Counted from the stretch's first letter, positions 31,520 to 43,394 are shown. The stretch is 64,000 nt of DNA from Diploptera punctata (GCA_030220185.1 JASPKZ010001233.1:372001-436000), one strand, 5' to 3'. Translations and numbers: made by a program. Notes: a model not told the origin generated them from the sequence alone.

Positions 31520-32825
31520 ACATGGGAAAAGAATTACTTCTTCAAAAGAAATGTAAGGAGTTAAGGACTATTAGCTTGATATCGCACTCTGCAAAGATTC
31601 TCCTGCGAATACTGAATCGACGTTTACGTTCTACGATGGAAAGCGAATTGGAAGAAGAGCAGTTTGGCTTTAGGAAGGGAAAGGGTACAAGAGATGCAAT
31701 TGGATTGATACGAATAATAGGAGAAAGATATATAGAAAAAGATAAAGACGTTTATGCAGTATTTGTTGACCTGGAAATGGCCTTTGACAGAGTAAATTGG
31801 AATAAACTCCTGATCTTGAAGAAAATTGACGTGAACTGGGAGGATAGGAGACTCATAAGTAGTCTTTATATGAAACAGCGAATAAAAGTGAAGATAGGAG
31901 AAGAAATGTCAGAGGGAAGAGAAATTGGATGGGGGGTAAGGCAAGGATGTCCTCTATCACCTACCCTTTTCAACATCTACCTGGAAGACCTAATGAAGAA
32001 CTGCTTCAGCAATACGGGAGGCGTAAACATGGGAGGAAGAAGAATAAAGTACATAAGATTTGTGATATGGCTTTGCTAGCAGAAGATGCAGTGACACTGA
32101 GGAACATGCTGATGGAGCTAAATGATAAGTGCGAGGATTATGGGATGAAGATAAATATAAATAAGACGAAGGCAATGATTATAGGAAAGAAACCAAGGAA
32201 GATAAACATGAGGATTAAAGATGAGGCCATTGAGCAAGTGGAGAGCTTCAAATACTTGGTTTCTACTATCAGAAGTAACATGAACTGCGGTCAAGAAGTA
32301 AAGCAGAGGATAGCAATGGCAAAAGAAGCTTTCAACAAGAAGAGAAGCATTTTCTGCGGACCTTTGGCAAAATAATTACGGAAGAGGCTAGTGAAGTGCT
32401 TTGTGTGGAGTGTAGCATTGTATGGTGCAGAGACTTGTACATTACGACGGAATGAGGAAAAGTGACTGGAAGCTTTAGAGATGTGGATATGGAGAAGAAT
32501 GGAACGTATAAAACGGACAGTCAAAGTAAGAAATAAAGAAGTGCTAGACAGAGTGGGCGAAAGAAGAACAATGCTGGAACTCATAAAGAAGAGGAAAAGA
32601 AATTGGATTGGCCACTGCCTAAGAAGAAACTGCCTGCTGAAGGATGCCCTAGAAGGAATGGTCAACGGAAATAAAGTTAGAGGCAGAAAAAGACATCAGA
32701 TGATAGACAATATTAAAATAAATGGTTTGTATGCAGATACAAAAAAGGAAAGCTGAGTTAAGGAAAGAATGGAGAATGCTGAGTTTGCAGTGAAAGACCT
32801 GCTCTTGAGCAGAACACTATGAATG
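31520..32825 (+). mobile_element. LINE relic with disrupted reverse transcriptase
   Basis: RT core: ELRTISLISHSAKILLRILN, EQFGFRKGKGTRDAI, YAVFVDLEMAFDRVNW (first catalytic Asp) and VRQGCPLSPTLFNIYLEDL. The A/YADD site is destroyed: after IKYIRF the frame shifts by an apparent 4-nt loss near 32058, then continues ALLAEDAVTLRNMLMELN. Further stops lie after GPLAK (32372) and at RNEEK. The C-terminus has LYGAETC, MWIWRRMERIKR, RNWIGHCLRRNCLLKDALEG and RGRKRHQMID. The 3' end 'gcagtgaaagacctgctctt' with a stem-loop at 32799-32812 is shared with SINE S4b. 5' truncated. Confidence 0.85.
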
Positions 32826-33039
32826 AATATATATATCCCAGTCAGGTTGTTTGGCATCGAATTTTCAACATCTCGAAAATGAGTTACTGCCTAAGCCAAC
32901 ATATTAATTTAGTTTATTTTTGAAATTAAACATAGATTCATTGATCGAACTAGAAAAATTGAATGGAGAATAAAAAAAAAGTCAAGGATAGATTTTGTTA
33001 TAACGCCTATATTTTAGATTAGATTAGAATTAGAATAGA

Positions 33040-33720
33040 TTTATTTAGCCTGGTGGAGTTAAGGCCATGTGGCCTTCTCTTCCACTCACCAGAACAAGCT
33101 TATGTTACATATGAATACAAAAAAAAAAAATACAATAATAGTCATATAAAACAGGACAAACATATGTTACACATGAATACAAAAAAATTACAATAATAGT
33201 CATATTAAACAGGACAAACATGTTACATATGAATACAAAAAAAGTTACAATAATAGTCATTGAACAATTAATTATCTGTCATATTGAATAATAATGAAAT
33301 TAATGTCTAATAATAGAATGAAACTAAATACAATTAAAATTAAATTAATGATACAATGAATAAAAACAGGAATAACAGCTCGAATCTACTATGCATAAAA
33401 AGAAGAGAAAAAAAAATACAAAGAAAGTAATAAACTACAATGAATTAATCTACGCTTTTTATACAAGGCATTAGGTAAATATATTAACAAATCCTAAGTC
33501 TATTTTTATTAAATAATGCAAAAACGCATTATTAATTCTTAAAAAGTAGTATTAGTGAGTTGTTTCTGTTAGTGATTTTATTTTCAATTTATTTCTGAAA
33601 GATGGTAAAGTTTGGCAGTCTCTGACATAGGGTGGAAGTGAATTCCATGTTCTAGCAAGAGAAACTGTAAAAGATTTCGATAATAGGTAGTATGATGAGG
33701 AGGGATATAAAGGACACATA
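33040..33720 (-). mobile_element. Probable LINE 3' UTR fragment (minus strand)
   Basis: The minus strand at 33092-33049 has the hairpin found at the 3' end of the Jockey-like LINE (AAGGCCACATGGCCTT inside CTGG...CCAGG), followed by an AATAAAT-type end. The region up to about 33720 is AT-rich and holds a partial triplication ('catatgttacacatgaatac' and variants at 33105, 33170 and 33230). No ORF. Confidence 0.55.
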
Positions 33721-33746
33721 AACAAGTTTTATAAATAAATTAAAAT

Positions 33747-33781
<35 letters not shown>

Positions 33782-34050
33782 TTGAGATCTGTTGAAGGGT
33801 GCACTAAGGAAGACAGAATCAAGAACACAGAAATAAGACAAGAACTTGAAATATTTGCAATAACTGATAAAATAGATACATATAGACAAAAATGGAAGCA
33901 ACACATAGACAAAATGAATGAAGATAGAAATCCAAAACAAATAACAAAATACAAACCTAAAGGCACCCGAGATGTGGGCAGACCTAGAAAGAGATGGGCT
34001 GAAGTCGGAACGGGTCAGCAGACCTAATCCATGAATGCAGATGATGATGA
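33782..34050 (+). mobile_element. LINE 3' end, fragment
   Basis: 82-codon frame: TEIRQELEIFAITDKIDTYR, KWKQHIDKMNEDRNPKQI, KYKPKGTRDVGRPRKRW and a stop, then an (ATG)n tail at 34037. It is the same C-terminal end as 13985-14150 and 22807-23046. It is preceded by an (AAT)n tract (33750-33781). Confidence 0.75.
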
Positions 34051-34082
34051 TGATAATGATAATAGTAATAATAATAATAATA

Positions 34083-34134
<52 letters not shown>

Positions 34135-34135
34135 A
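34051..34135. repeat. (AAT)n microsatellite with interruptions
   Basis: AAT units with 'gatagt' interruptions over about 85 bp, directly after the LINE (ATG)n tail. Asparagine-rich and tyrosine-rich ORFs here are artefacts. Confidence 0.9.
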
Positions 34136-34639
34136 AGTATTTTAAGGCATTTGAATTATTCTCCATTCAATTTTTCAAATTCAGTCAGTACACTTATTAT
34201 GATAGGCCTACATTTAAAGAGTTGAGGCGTAATATTTGGAACACACGCTAAAAATAATGTGTATCTGTATAGTTTTGTGTAGTTGTGTCGTGGATTTGTC
34301 ATATCAATTTTTAATTATTTATAAATTGATGATTGATAGTGAAAAGCTTCATAGATGGTTAGAACCTGATCTAATATCTGAGGTTATTACAAATTATTCT
34401 CACAGTTCTAAGCTAGGAAATATCGATTGACAAATTTTCCTCAGAAGCCTGTTTTTCAGCCTTCAGGTTCAATTAAGCATTTTAAATCTACTGACTCGGG
34501 ACCCGGTTCAGGATTTTTACACCCTGAAAAAACTACCAACCCCATTCGGATTTGTACCTCTGAACTCCTGGTCCTTCTGCAAAATGAATCATGCAATGAA
34601 AATCTAAATTATTTCATTCTACTGCTGTGAAAAAAAAAT

Positions 34640-34725
34640 CAGGAAATTACGAATCATATTGGCAGAAGTCGGGATTTAAACCCGAGAATTTCGGAATACG
34701 AATATCAATTACTATAGGCCGGGCC
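34640..34725 (-). repeat. tRNA-like SINE remnant
   Basis: The minus strand shows 'tggcccggcctatagtaatt' (head) and 'ctcgggtttaaatcccgact' (strong box B), about 35 nt apart. The body downstream on the minus strand is short and A/T-rich. Confidence 0.45.
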
Positions 34726-35248
34726 ATTTAATTTAATGTATTATTCTCATTTTGATTTATTAAAGAACAATTCGAGCTAAGGTATCAATGATATTTTTGT
34801 GAGGAAGACATGGGCCCACATAACATTTTGAAGGTTCGAACGTAAGTTTTACGATCCACGCGTTGTGACGATTCCATAATGTGGAACAGATGTTCTGTCC
34901 ATGGAAACCCGGTCAGTTTTCATCCCCACCATCACGTGTTCGGCCACTTCATGGAGTATCATCAGTTGCTCGTCGGAGCTGATTCTGTTATGTTGTGTGC
35001 AAATGGTTTGACGTCAAGCGGACAAAATAAATTGTGTAAAAAGTGGGCGTGGTGTTTTGTTTAAGTGTCGTGTGATTTCGTTCTTCTCCACGTGCACGTA
35101 ATAATAATTCCAAGAATGATGAATTAAAAAGAAAATTCTGTAATATATGATTACCCTAAGTTACATGTATCTTCTATCTATACTTCTAAAATTCATTGTA
35201 AAACGCCTGTGAGGTTATGTAATAAAATGTTAAAATATTATAATAAAG

Positions 35249-35452
35249 ACCTGATAATACAGTCGTCCTCAACTAAATTAAATTTCTGTTTGAAAAACTT
35301 CGTTAGGTAATTCAAACTATGTAGGCCTTTCAAATACCAAATGACATGCAGAAAATGGAACATGATTCTGAAAGGCCTACATAATTTTAACTACTTGATG
35401 AAGTTTTTCAAACAGAATTTAAATTTAGTAGAGGACGACTGTTACATCAGGT
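35249..35452. repeat. Hairpin element family H, longer copy
   Basis: 'acctgataatacagtcgtcc' and 'tcaactaaattaaatttctg' at the left return as complements at the right, ending 'gttacatcaggt'. A second inner palindrome 'tatgtaggcctttcaaa' / 'gaaaggcctacata' fills the middle. The short copy is at 15012-15132. Confidence 0.7.
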
Positions 35453-35599
35453 ACATATTCAAATATTTTAATGTATCTTCTAAGCACATTTTTTATTGAA
35501 ATTATTGTTTAATACATATTATTTTCTTAATGCCATACATTTTAGAAAAACCGAAATCTATTAAATATTTTCCTTATTTTTAATAGAAGTAATATCCTT

Positions 35600-35700
35600 C
35601 CATCCTCTGTGATTAACACATGTGAGGCCAGCAGCCGGCTCGTAGGTTATCGCTGCGCCGGCTGATAGGCCAAGGCCTTCTATAGGTCTGTTGCGCCATA
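35600..35700 (+). repeat. SINE S2 3'-end fragment
   Basis: 'cctctgtgattaacacatgt', 'gaggccagcagccggctcgt' and 'gttgcgcca' match the 3' end of S2. About 20 bp ('gttatcgctgcgccggct') is inserted or duplicated in the middle. Confidence 0.65.
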
Positions 35701-36029
35701 GATTTTTCTAAACATCTATCCATAGTAAACAAATACAGGAACTAGAAGAGATGAAAATGTTTCCTTTCCAAATTTTCTCTCAATCGAAACATAGTTTGTC
35801 ATTGTTGTTGGAGTCTCGTACTTTTATTGTTCTGAGATGCTCGAACTTAATATATCATTAACTTTATTAGGAATTAATTTACTTAAATATCTTATATATA
35901 GCACATCATAAAAGTATGAAAGAAAAGCACACAAAACAAATGAACCACATTCTAATTAAAATTAGGCAAAGGACACGATACTGTTATATGTGTTTATTAC
36001 ATGTTCATTTGATTTAACGTCTAATTAAT

Positions 36030-36250
36030 AGTTCTTCTTCTTCTTCTTCCGAATGCAGTATTGGGTGATGATGCCCGTTCTGCGACTACAAAAACTGATC
36101 CTTCCATCGGTTGAAGGGTCTTCCGAGGTCTCTTTTGCCATTAGGGTTGAGGTGGTAAATCATCTTTGGTAAACGGGAATTTGACATTCTCTGGACGTGT
36201 TGGAACCATTTAATCTGATAATTTTGTATATGTTCAACCATTTCCATACT
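36030..36250 (-). mobile_element. LINE 3'-end fragment
   Basis: The minus strand at about 36247-36100 encodes MEMVEHIQNYQIKWFQHVQR, MSNSRLPKMIYHL and RDLGRPFNRWKDQ, a LINE reverse transcriptase C-terminus. It ends in a (GAA)n tail at 36033-36050. Not the source of the 76-codon ORF at 36160-36390. Confidence 0.65.
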
Positions 36251-36599
36251 ATTCCACTATAATTAATAGTTAATCGGTTAATAATGCAATGAAAATCCTT
36301 ACCAGTATTTGTTTGACGACTGAGGAAAACGCGAACAGTTGTAATCAGATTACTCGAGCCCTCTCGAAAACGAACCCCAAACTCTATCAAGTTATTTTAT
36401 GGGAGGATTGAAATACATACTTTGGATGGCAAGGTTTTTATAATGTATTTAATACTTATAGGAAAATTAATCAATGATGATAGTTTAATCATTTCTAAAC
36501 TTTTTTTTTTGTAATATTGTCTAACTCGCTCGATTTTAAAACCTTCATTTTTCAAAGAAAGCTAAATGAATGAATATTATTCTTTGAAAATTAGCAGTT

Positions 36600-37085
36600 T
36601 GTGCATTTTTGTCACCGTTTGTAATTTTTGTATGAATGATTTTCTGCATTACAGTAGTTACCCTTCAGCCCAAATATATTTTGCTCAGCCACAGATTTCT
36701 ATCCTCAGCGTCTTCTTCTTTGAGGTTTCTGCTGATCATGTTTCTTCTCACTTCATTCATTCACTGTTCCCTGGCCTCCTCCCCCTGTCTTCAGCATTCC
36801 AATCCAGGATCATTCTTGGGATTTTATTATTCTCCATCCTCTCCAGATGTCCGCACCATTTCAATCTTCGTTCTTCTATTAATTCTATAATATTATGTTT
36901 AACATTCGTTATTTTTCTAATTTTCTGGTTCCGAATGTTCTCATTTCTTGATGTCCTCCAAAAATCCATCTTGTCAATATTTTTTTTTTACTTGCTGTCT
37001 ACCTAAAGTCCAGGTCTCTGCACCATACAACATAACACTTTGTACTAATGATTTAAATATCAATGTCTTGGTTTTATTTATAATA
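36600..37085 (-). mobile_element. LINE reverse transcriptase C-terminal fragment
   Basis: Minus-strand frame 36969-36757: MDFWRTSRNENIRNQKIRKI, ELIEERRLKWCGHLERMENN, KIPRMILDWNAED, RGRRPG. It is the WCGHLxRM ... KIPR end common to many insect LINEs. Upstream on the minus strand (37085-36990) 'ttgtatggtgcagagacc' (LYGAET) fits the same protein. The long plus-strand ORF (36566-37006) is antisense. Confidence 0.75.
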
Positions 37086-37126
37086 GTTTTACTTCATATC
37101 ACCGAATTGAATAAATGATTGCTAAA

Positions 37127-37128
<2 letters not shown>

Positions 37129-37160
<32 letters not shown>
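37129..37160. repeat. Poly(A) tract
   Basis: A run of about 32 A interrupted by no other base after 37131. It may mark the tail of a retroposed element, but nothing recognisable lies directly upstream. Confidence 0.85.
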
Positions 37161-37162
<2 letters not shown>

Positions 37163-37894
37163 ACACAAACTTATATAGAATGTAACTACGTTATTTTATA
37201 TCAAATTTATAATTTGGCTGGAAATAGGCTGTTACCTCACGTTGTCTTCCGATTTTCCATAGTTCAATGTATCTATCTTTTGAATACTACTACTACTACT
37301 ATTACTAATAATAATACTAATTAATATTGCTAAACTGAAACAAATTGCATTTTTTCCTTACTAGGAAAGTTACAATTTTATAATTTCATATTATAATTTT
37401 AATTTTATGACTAGTACCTCAACGGAATTTTATAATGAATTTTATTTATGTTTACTAGGAAAGAACAATATTAATTTAAAGATAACCGCCTGAATTTTTC
37501 GTATCAGCAACTCTCAATAATAACTTACTGAAGGATTATATTATTATTTGTTCTTTATGTAATGGAATGGTAACAAATATCCTACCTCTAGTTATGCTTG
37601 TAGTGTCCGCATATCAAAAGTGGTTCAATCAGTTTGTAGTCGTTTAGGTTTTGAATATGCGTTCCTATTTTAAATTAATAACATGTGTTAGCCCTTATCC
37701 CAACCGAAGCCATGATCATCAATATAATTACACAACCTTGCGAGTTTCACAAAGGAAGTAGTTGTTAGACCCGTATTGCATTGCATAACAGCCGCTATAT
37801 ACAGTATTTTTTGTGTCACAGACAACTTCACTAACCAGAGAAGCCTTTTAACTGCTTTGTTTTCACTTGGTCGATATACAATGCGAATTATTCC

Positions 37895-38205
37895 AGCAAA
37901 TTTTCAGAGATTCGTTTGAGTATTTTATCGAAGGCGGCAAGCTCCTCTCACCGCTGAAGTCCCGAGATCGAGTTTCGATTACTCCATGTGGGTTTCGTGA
38001 TGGACGAAACGGATCTTGGACAGGGTTTTCTCGGGGTTTCTCCCGTTTTCCTCTGCCACAAATTTCATTCCACCATTTCTCCATACTCATCAATTTTGTT
38101 TAATTTCATTCATCCGCCCCTGGACGGTTCGACAGGAGTGGTCGGCCGGCACCCTTGTACTCGTAGTTCACAGACATCTATAAATATAGGGGCTTCATCT
38201 CATCT
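37895..38205 (+). mobile_element. SINE family S6, copy 1
   Basis: The head region 'aaggcggcaagctcctctca' with 'cgagatcgagtttcgattac' is followed by 'cagggttttctcggggtttc', 'ccgttttcctctgccacaaa', 'tttcattccaccatttctcc', 'cccctggacggttcgacagg' and 'gtcggccggcacccttgtac'. Copy 2 at 38525 has the same order. The heads resemble box A/B but are diverged. Confidence 0.65.
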
Positions 38206-38524
38206 CATTTTTTGACCCGACTCTGAATTGGACACGAGTTGAGGATATTTATATTTATTTTACTGAGCTACAAGGAATCCATGGGAAGTGACATGTCTCT
38301 ACTCCAACTTGCTTCAAAATAGCCTATCCATTACATATATTGATTAGGTAAAGGCGCCCTTAATGTTTTTATATCAATCGGTTAGATAAAACATTATTAG
38401 CAACTTTCATTTAAAATATACCAATGCAGTAATGCCTATAGCCGTTTTGCCGAAGTAAACATAAATTGCGGTATTTTCTATTAAACATTTTGAGAAAAGA
38501 AATTCTACCAAATCATATTAAATA

Positions 38525-38790
38525 CATGGTGGCGCAAGCGTTTAGACGCTCGCCATCTACCTCTGGGATCCGAATTCGCGTCTCAGTCACTCCATATGCG
38601 GTTAAGGTGGACAAATTGAAGGTAGGGCAGGTTTTTCTTGGGGTTTCTTCCGCTTTCCCGTACGAGAAACTCCATTTCACCACTTCTCCATTTTCATTTA
38701 GTTTAATTTATTTTCATCTGGCCCTGTGATGGTGCTATAGGCCTGGTCAGCAGGGATCCTCGTATGTCAGTTATTCAATAATAAAAGATT
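38525..38790 (+). mobile_element. SINE family S6, copy 2
   Basis: 'ggtggcgcaagcgtttagac' and 'gggatccgaattcgcgtctc' form the head. The body has 'gcaggtttttcttggggttt', 'cttccgctttcccgtacgag', 'ctccatttcaccacttctcc' and 'ctggccctgtgatggtgcta', ending 'cagcagggatcctcgtatgt'. The 87-codon ORF is SINE read-through. Confidence 0.7.
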
Positions 38791-38920
38791 TTGTCTTTCT
38801 CATCCTTGACCTGGACACGATTAGATGGGTTTCATTAAATATTAAAGAAATACGACCAAAAATATGAAGTTACTATAATCGTAGAATTGGAGATATGAAT
38901 TGACTGCTTATTTTATTTAC

Positions 38921-38975
38921 AGTGTTCTGCCCTAAGGCAGGTCTTTCACTGCAATCATAGCATTTTAATGACAGC
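38921..38975 (-). repeat. Isolated LINE/SINE 3' tail (type b)
   Basis: The minus strand reads 'cattaaaatgctatgattgc', 'agtgaaagacctgccttagg' and 'gcag', i.e. the type b tail with its stem-loop (CTGCC-TTAG-GGCAG, 38927-38940) but no SINE head or LINE body. Confidence 0.6.
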
Positions 38976-38999
38976 TGATTTTAAAATAGGAGAAATCTG

Positions 39000-41570
39000 G
39001 AAGGAATAAATGCCATAGTAAAGTTTTCAGTATGACATTAATAGAGTTTATATATATAATCCTTCTATGTGCTTTGATGTTTATATTATATCCAAACATT
39101 CCTTGTGCATTAATATCATATTCCGGGTTTTGAACTTCAGAGAAAAGATATTTGAATTAATAAACTTGTAGGCAAATCGTAGTTTTTATTGCTTTGACTG
39201 ATAAATTCATGCTTTTGCACTCTGGTTCAATGACATTTGGATACTAGTATACGATAATCTCTTCTGTGTGCAAACATAAAACAGGTAAAAATATTTTCTC
39301 AAATACAGATCAGATGTATTAGGCCTAAACTTTTATCAAGATCAGACTGAATCAAATAAATTGTTTTATTTCTCTTACGGATACTGACGGAAACCCACAC
39401 GTTTCTTTATAACTCGGAAAGTATTAAATAGTCCTGTGTTATCAAACTTCTAAAGGTTTGAGAGGTGATCACATTACACTTATTTGACTTTTTTGACTTA
39501 ACAGCTTATTGCCTGTGATCACATAAATAAGACACAATATTTCTGAAATGGAGCTGTGTAACGCCCACGAGTTACTTTAAAACATCCTGCTGAAATCCCT
39601 GAATAACGTTTGTCAGTTCTTGGATAATGTTCGGGGGCTTTCTTCTGTACATAAGTCTAATTCATTTCTGTTTATCTTGTTTATGACAATAAGCGAAAGC
39701 ATGAGCTCCTTTTACTTAGATTTAAACGCCGAGTAGTAGATTCTAGCAGAGAAGAGTCGAGAAAGTTTTAATTGGCGGTTTCGTTTGCTTCGGTATTTAT
39801 TTTGTGGACATCAAATAAATTTCACTGAAAAGAACAGTAAAAATAGCATCGAAATAAATATGGTTTAAATAAACATCCGAAGATATGTATCATATGTACA
39901 TCTTGCAAAATGAGTTTTAAATAGTTATTTACATTTCTGTGACCTTCATGCAACAGTTTGCAACCTTGGTAATAATTATTTTTTATAAGAATACAGCCAC
40001 TTACATAAACATTTTCGAAAAAGTGAAAATGTCACATCTTACAGGAACTTAACATACGGAGAAATCGGAAATAATCAGATTTTTTTTATTTTGTATATTT
40101 TTTCCCCTAAATTTAGTTGTTATAAACTGCATAATATATATCCTTCAGGATGCAGCATAAGCCAGTTAACCGAAAGTTAATTTCCCTTACAACCATGTGC
40201 AGCGGTTAACTGACTTATTCCGCACTCTGTATTATTATACGAAATATATTCTTCGTTGTAATAAAGTCGGCAGAGTCCCTAACTTCCAATCCGGCGTCCT
40301 GGATTCGATTCACGCCAAGATCGAGGATTTTAAATTTCTACAATGAGCCTGGGTGTGTGTCCTGTGCTTCTGTAAAAAGAAAACGGCATTGGTGGTAAAC
40401 GATGTAAACACAAAAGGGGAAAAATAGCAAAGAAAAAATAGGCCCTAAACATTAACGGTATGAAAACAAGCATTTATAAAAAATACTCCTTTGCGCGGAA
40501 AGAGAACATCAAACCGTTTTTCCCGGTTAATACACATATCCTCATGACTTCCAGGGGCTTGATATGGAGAAAAATAGGAATCAAGCATTTTTTTGTAGAT
40601 ATTTCTTTCTACGATATGCAAAAGAAATTACATAAACAATAACAATATGAAAATACGATTTATAAAAATTCTTCTTTACACCTAAGAAAACATAGGCATA
40701 AGTACTGGTCATATAAGTGATTTTTTTTTCTCTCCAGAAATTGATATCTTGCCATGTAAGTGCAATATGTAGTTACAAGACATCTGTTGTTTCGAGAGGG
40801 AATTTAAAAAATACAACGTAATAACTATCATCAAGAATAAAGAGAAAACAATGTTTTGCATTGCATATTTTCGTATTCTTTGAAACGTAAAGAGTTAGGT
40901 TTTTTAGCCAGATCTACGGAGAAACCCTTGCTATGGATTTTATAACAGGGGGAAAACCTCTCTTATAATAGAATTGTGTAGGGTGAGGGTGTACTGAGAA
41001 GGGTAAACCATATCCAATTTTCTGATTCCTACAGTTACAGTTTTGTTGAAAATTCGTCTTTTGTCACAACATTGATGTTCTAAATACTTCCAGGTTTTTT
41101 AATATCTAATTATCTAATGCAAATAATTCAACACACTGAATTTCATTGAGCTTATTATTATTTGTTTTACTTCCTTCCTTGTGCATAACATTTATTTCTG
41201 CTATGAAGCTAATTGCAGTACCAAGAAGTGATTTCCTATTCCTTGGAATTATGTCACGGATATTATACTCATGTCCATGAATTCTTCAACATGTCACAAA
41301 TGTATGTGATACATGACATACAACTTTTAAATTTCACTTGAAAGAAGCAATGAAATCAAATTTTCATTAACAGAAAAATTCCATCAAGGATTTATTTGCA
41401 TACAGGGAGCGGATTTTTATGCACTGAAAGTTAAACTATTGCAGTACTGTAAAATTAGACTTTTTTTTTTTTCAATCGATAAGTTGTTTACATTTTTATA
41501 AATATGCAGTAACTTTAAAAAGGTTGATTGATACTTTAGTAGAATCTGGCAATTTTACTTGATCATGTGT
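39000..41570. other. Quiet AT-rich DNA; one tRNA-like trace
   Basis: No coding region supported. The only structure is a weak tRNA-like trace near 40265-40345 ('gtcggcagagtccctaact' with 'cctggattcgattcacgcc'). This is the least repeat-dense part of the window. Confidence 0.5.
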
Positions 41571-41576
41571 ATGTTT

Positions 41577-41930
41577 TTGTCGGCTATGGTGGTTATGTTC
41601 CTTGACTCTGGTCTCAATGGTTGTGGAATTCAAACCTGGCTGGGGTCGATGGATTTTTTAGGACAAAAAATCCAAGGTGCAAGTCCTCTGGGAGGGACTT
41701 TAAGCCATGGATCTCAATTCTGAACATTTTCAGGCTTGTAAGAAACCTATTGCCCGAATAAAGAGGCCTCAAAATTAAATTTAATGATCCTCTTCACCGT
41801 AGTAATACCTCAGTTGCTTACTAGATGTCTCATTGGGAAATAAGAGTAATTAAATTAACTTGGTCTATTAACTCCTAACAAAGGAGAGGCTAAGGCCCAA
41901 CATTGGGCTGTTATATCATTGTATATATAT
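41577..41930 (+). mobile_element. tRNA-derived SINE, family S3, near full length
   Basis: The head 'gtcggctatggtggttatgt' is diverged; 'gtggaattcaaacctggctg' is box B. The body has 'gggtcgatggattttttagg', 'caaggtgcaagtcctctggg', 'ggactttaagccatggatct', 'attgcccgaataaagaggcc', 'gatgtctcattgggaaataa' and 'taactcctaacaaaggagag'. The last part allows the split copies at 26263 and 57060 to be recognised. Confidence 0.75.
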
Positions 41931-42903
41931 ATATTTTTTTTTAAAGTAAAAAATAAATAATGTTCCATTCACATGAATATTATACTAATTGTGTTGCAAT
42001 TTTAACTTTTAATATATACAAGTACTCGTATTTTCTCTGTGCATAAGTTTGTTTGAATTTGTTATATTCTACAAACTTCAGGATAGGAAAGATACATGTT
42101 GCATTTCTTTATGCATTGTAAAATGATATATTGAACATGTAATATTATCTTACCATAGCTGTAACAAACTTAAACAAGTTTGCAACCAATAATGCATAAA
42201 TATACTCATTTTACTAGTTTTCCTTGGCTCATGGTATCTTATTTTATTAAAAATATGTGCACTGCTTTATATTGTTTCTAGTATTAGTCACAGTATCTAT
42301 GCACAACTTTCAAAATGAAGAACCATCTCTTTTGGTACAGCCATTTTTATAACCTTTATTTAAATGTTAATCATTTTAGGGATTTTTAGAAATTTTTATT
42401 CCATGTTTTCAACACAGTACTTTTTATTAACTTGAATTAAACATTAAGCAAATTTTTATTTCACCACATCCCGTATGTGTGATTAAGTATGAAGAGATAT
42501 TATGAAAATCTGCACAATAATGCTTTATAATGATTGATTATTTTATGAACTCTAGAATTTCCATTAAATAATAGAATTAGAATTTTAATGATTCACCTCA
42601 TATTTGTAGATTTCTTGAAGTCTAGTTTCGATACATTACATATCATTATCAATTCCTTCTAACTGTTAAATTAATGGTTGGTGATCCTGTAGGTTGATTT
42701 TTGCTCCCTCTGTATAGAATTTCCTTTCATATCTCTTATTGTTTTAAAATGTTAGGTGTTTGATATATTATGTTATTATCCCAAACACTTTAATTAATAT
42801 TTCCTTTAGAGAGAAATTCCACAAACCTTTTTATTGAATAACCAAATGATTAATCTATTTTGTCCCCCTTAAGGATAATATTACAAGTATAATTTTTATG
42901 TTT

Positions 42904-43301
42904 TTATTATTAATTTAACAACTCCCATTGAAGAATAAATTATATTTGAAGAGAAAAATGATATGCTCAGACTGGGGTTTGAACTCAGGACCTGTGACTT
43001 TCTACCACTAAGCTACCTGAGAAACTCCAATCTAAATGCAATTTTTTCTCTTATACATTGTTAATTCCCGAGCGCTGAATGCTAAGAGCATTTGCTCAAT
43101 CACGCAATCACATTTATTGGGAATTTAAACACTATTTTATAAAGCCAGTAGGACTTATTTCGTTGTTTTTATTATTAATTTAACACTTTTCACTGAAGGA
43201 TAAATTATATTTGAAGAGAAATATTATATGCTCAGATTAGGGTTTGAACCCAGGAGTCCTGGGGTCAAACCCCAGTCCGAGCGTATAATTTTTCTCTTCA
43301 A
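42904..43301 (-). mobile_element. Composite SINE S5 (dimer with terminal hairpin), 16-bp target duplication
   Basis: TATAATTTTTATGTTT is repeated at 42888-42903 and 43302-43317, so the block inserted as one unit. The first part (to about 43155) is a minus-sense S5: tRNA-like domain with 'ggggtttgaactcaggacct' (box B complement) and 'ctaccactaagctacctgag'. A second partial tRNA-like segment (43208-43255) then folds back onto its complement ('ggggtcaaaccccagtccga' to 43299), forming a hairpin with arms of about 43 nt. Confidence 0.7.
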
Positions 43302-43394
43302 TATAATTTTTATGTTTACTAAAAAAATCATTTATGTGTGCATGTGTGTAAGTCAATATACAGTATATATACCATCATTATCATCTGAAAACAA

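Noticed and set aside
32291..32665. 124-codon minus-strand ORF
   Set aside because: Antisense to the LINE C-terminal region (RNWIGHCLRRN...); not a gene.
34879..35090. Possible 5' exon or promoter (less AT-rich, 61-codon ORF)
   Set aside because: No splice partner, domain or neighbouring gene supports it; composition alone is not enough.
36566..37006. 146-codon plus-strand ORF, membrane-like
   Set aside because: It is antisense to a LINE reverse transcriptase end (WCGHLERM...KIPR); the hydrophobic look comes from antisense codons.
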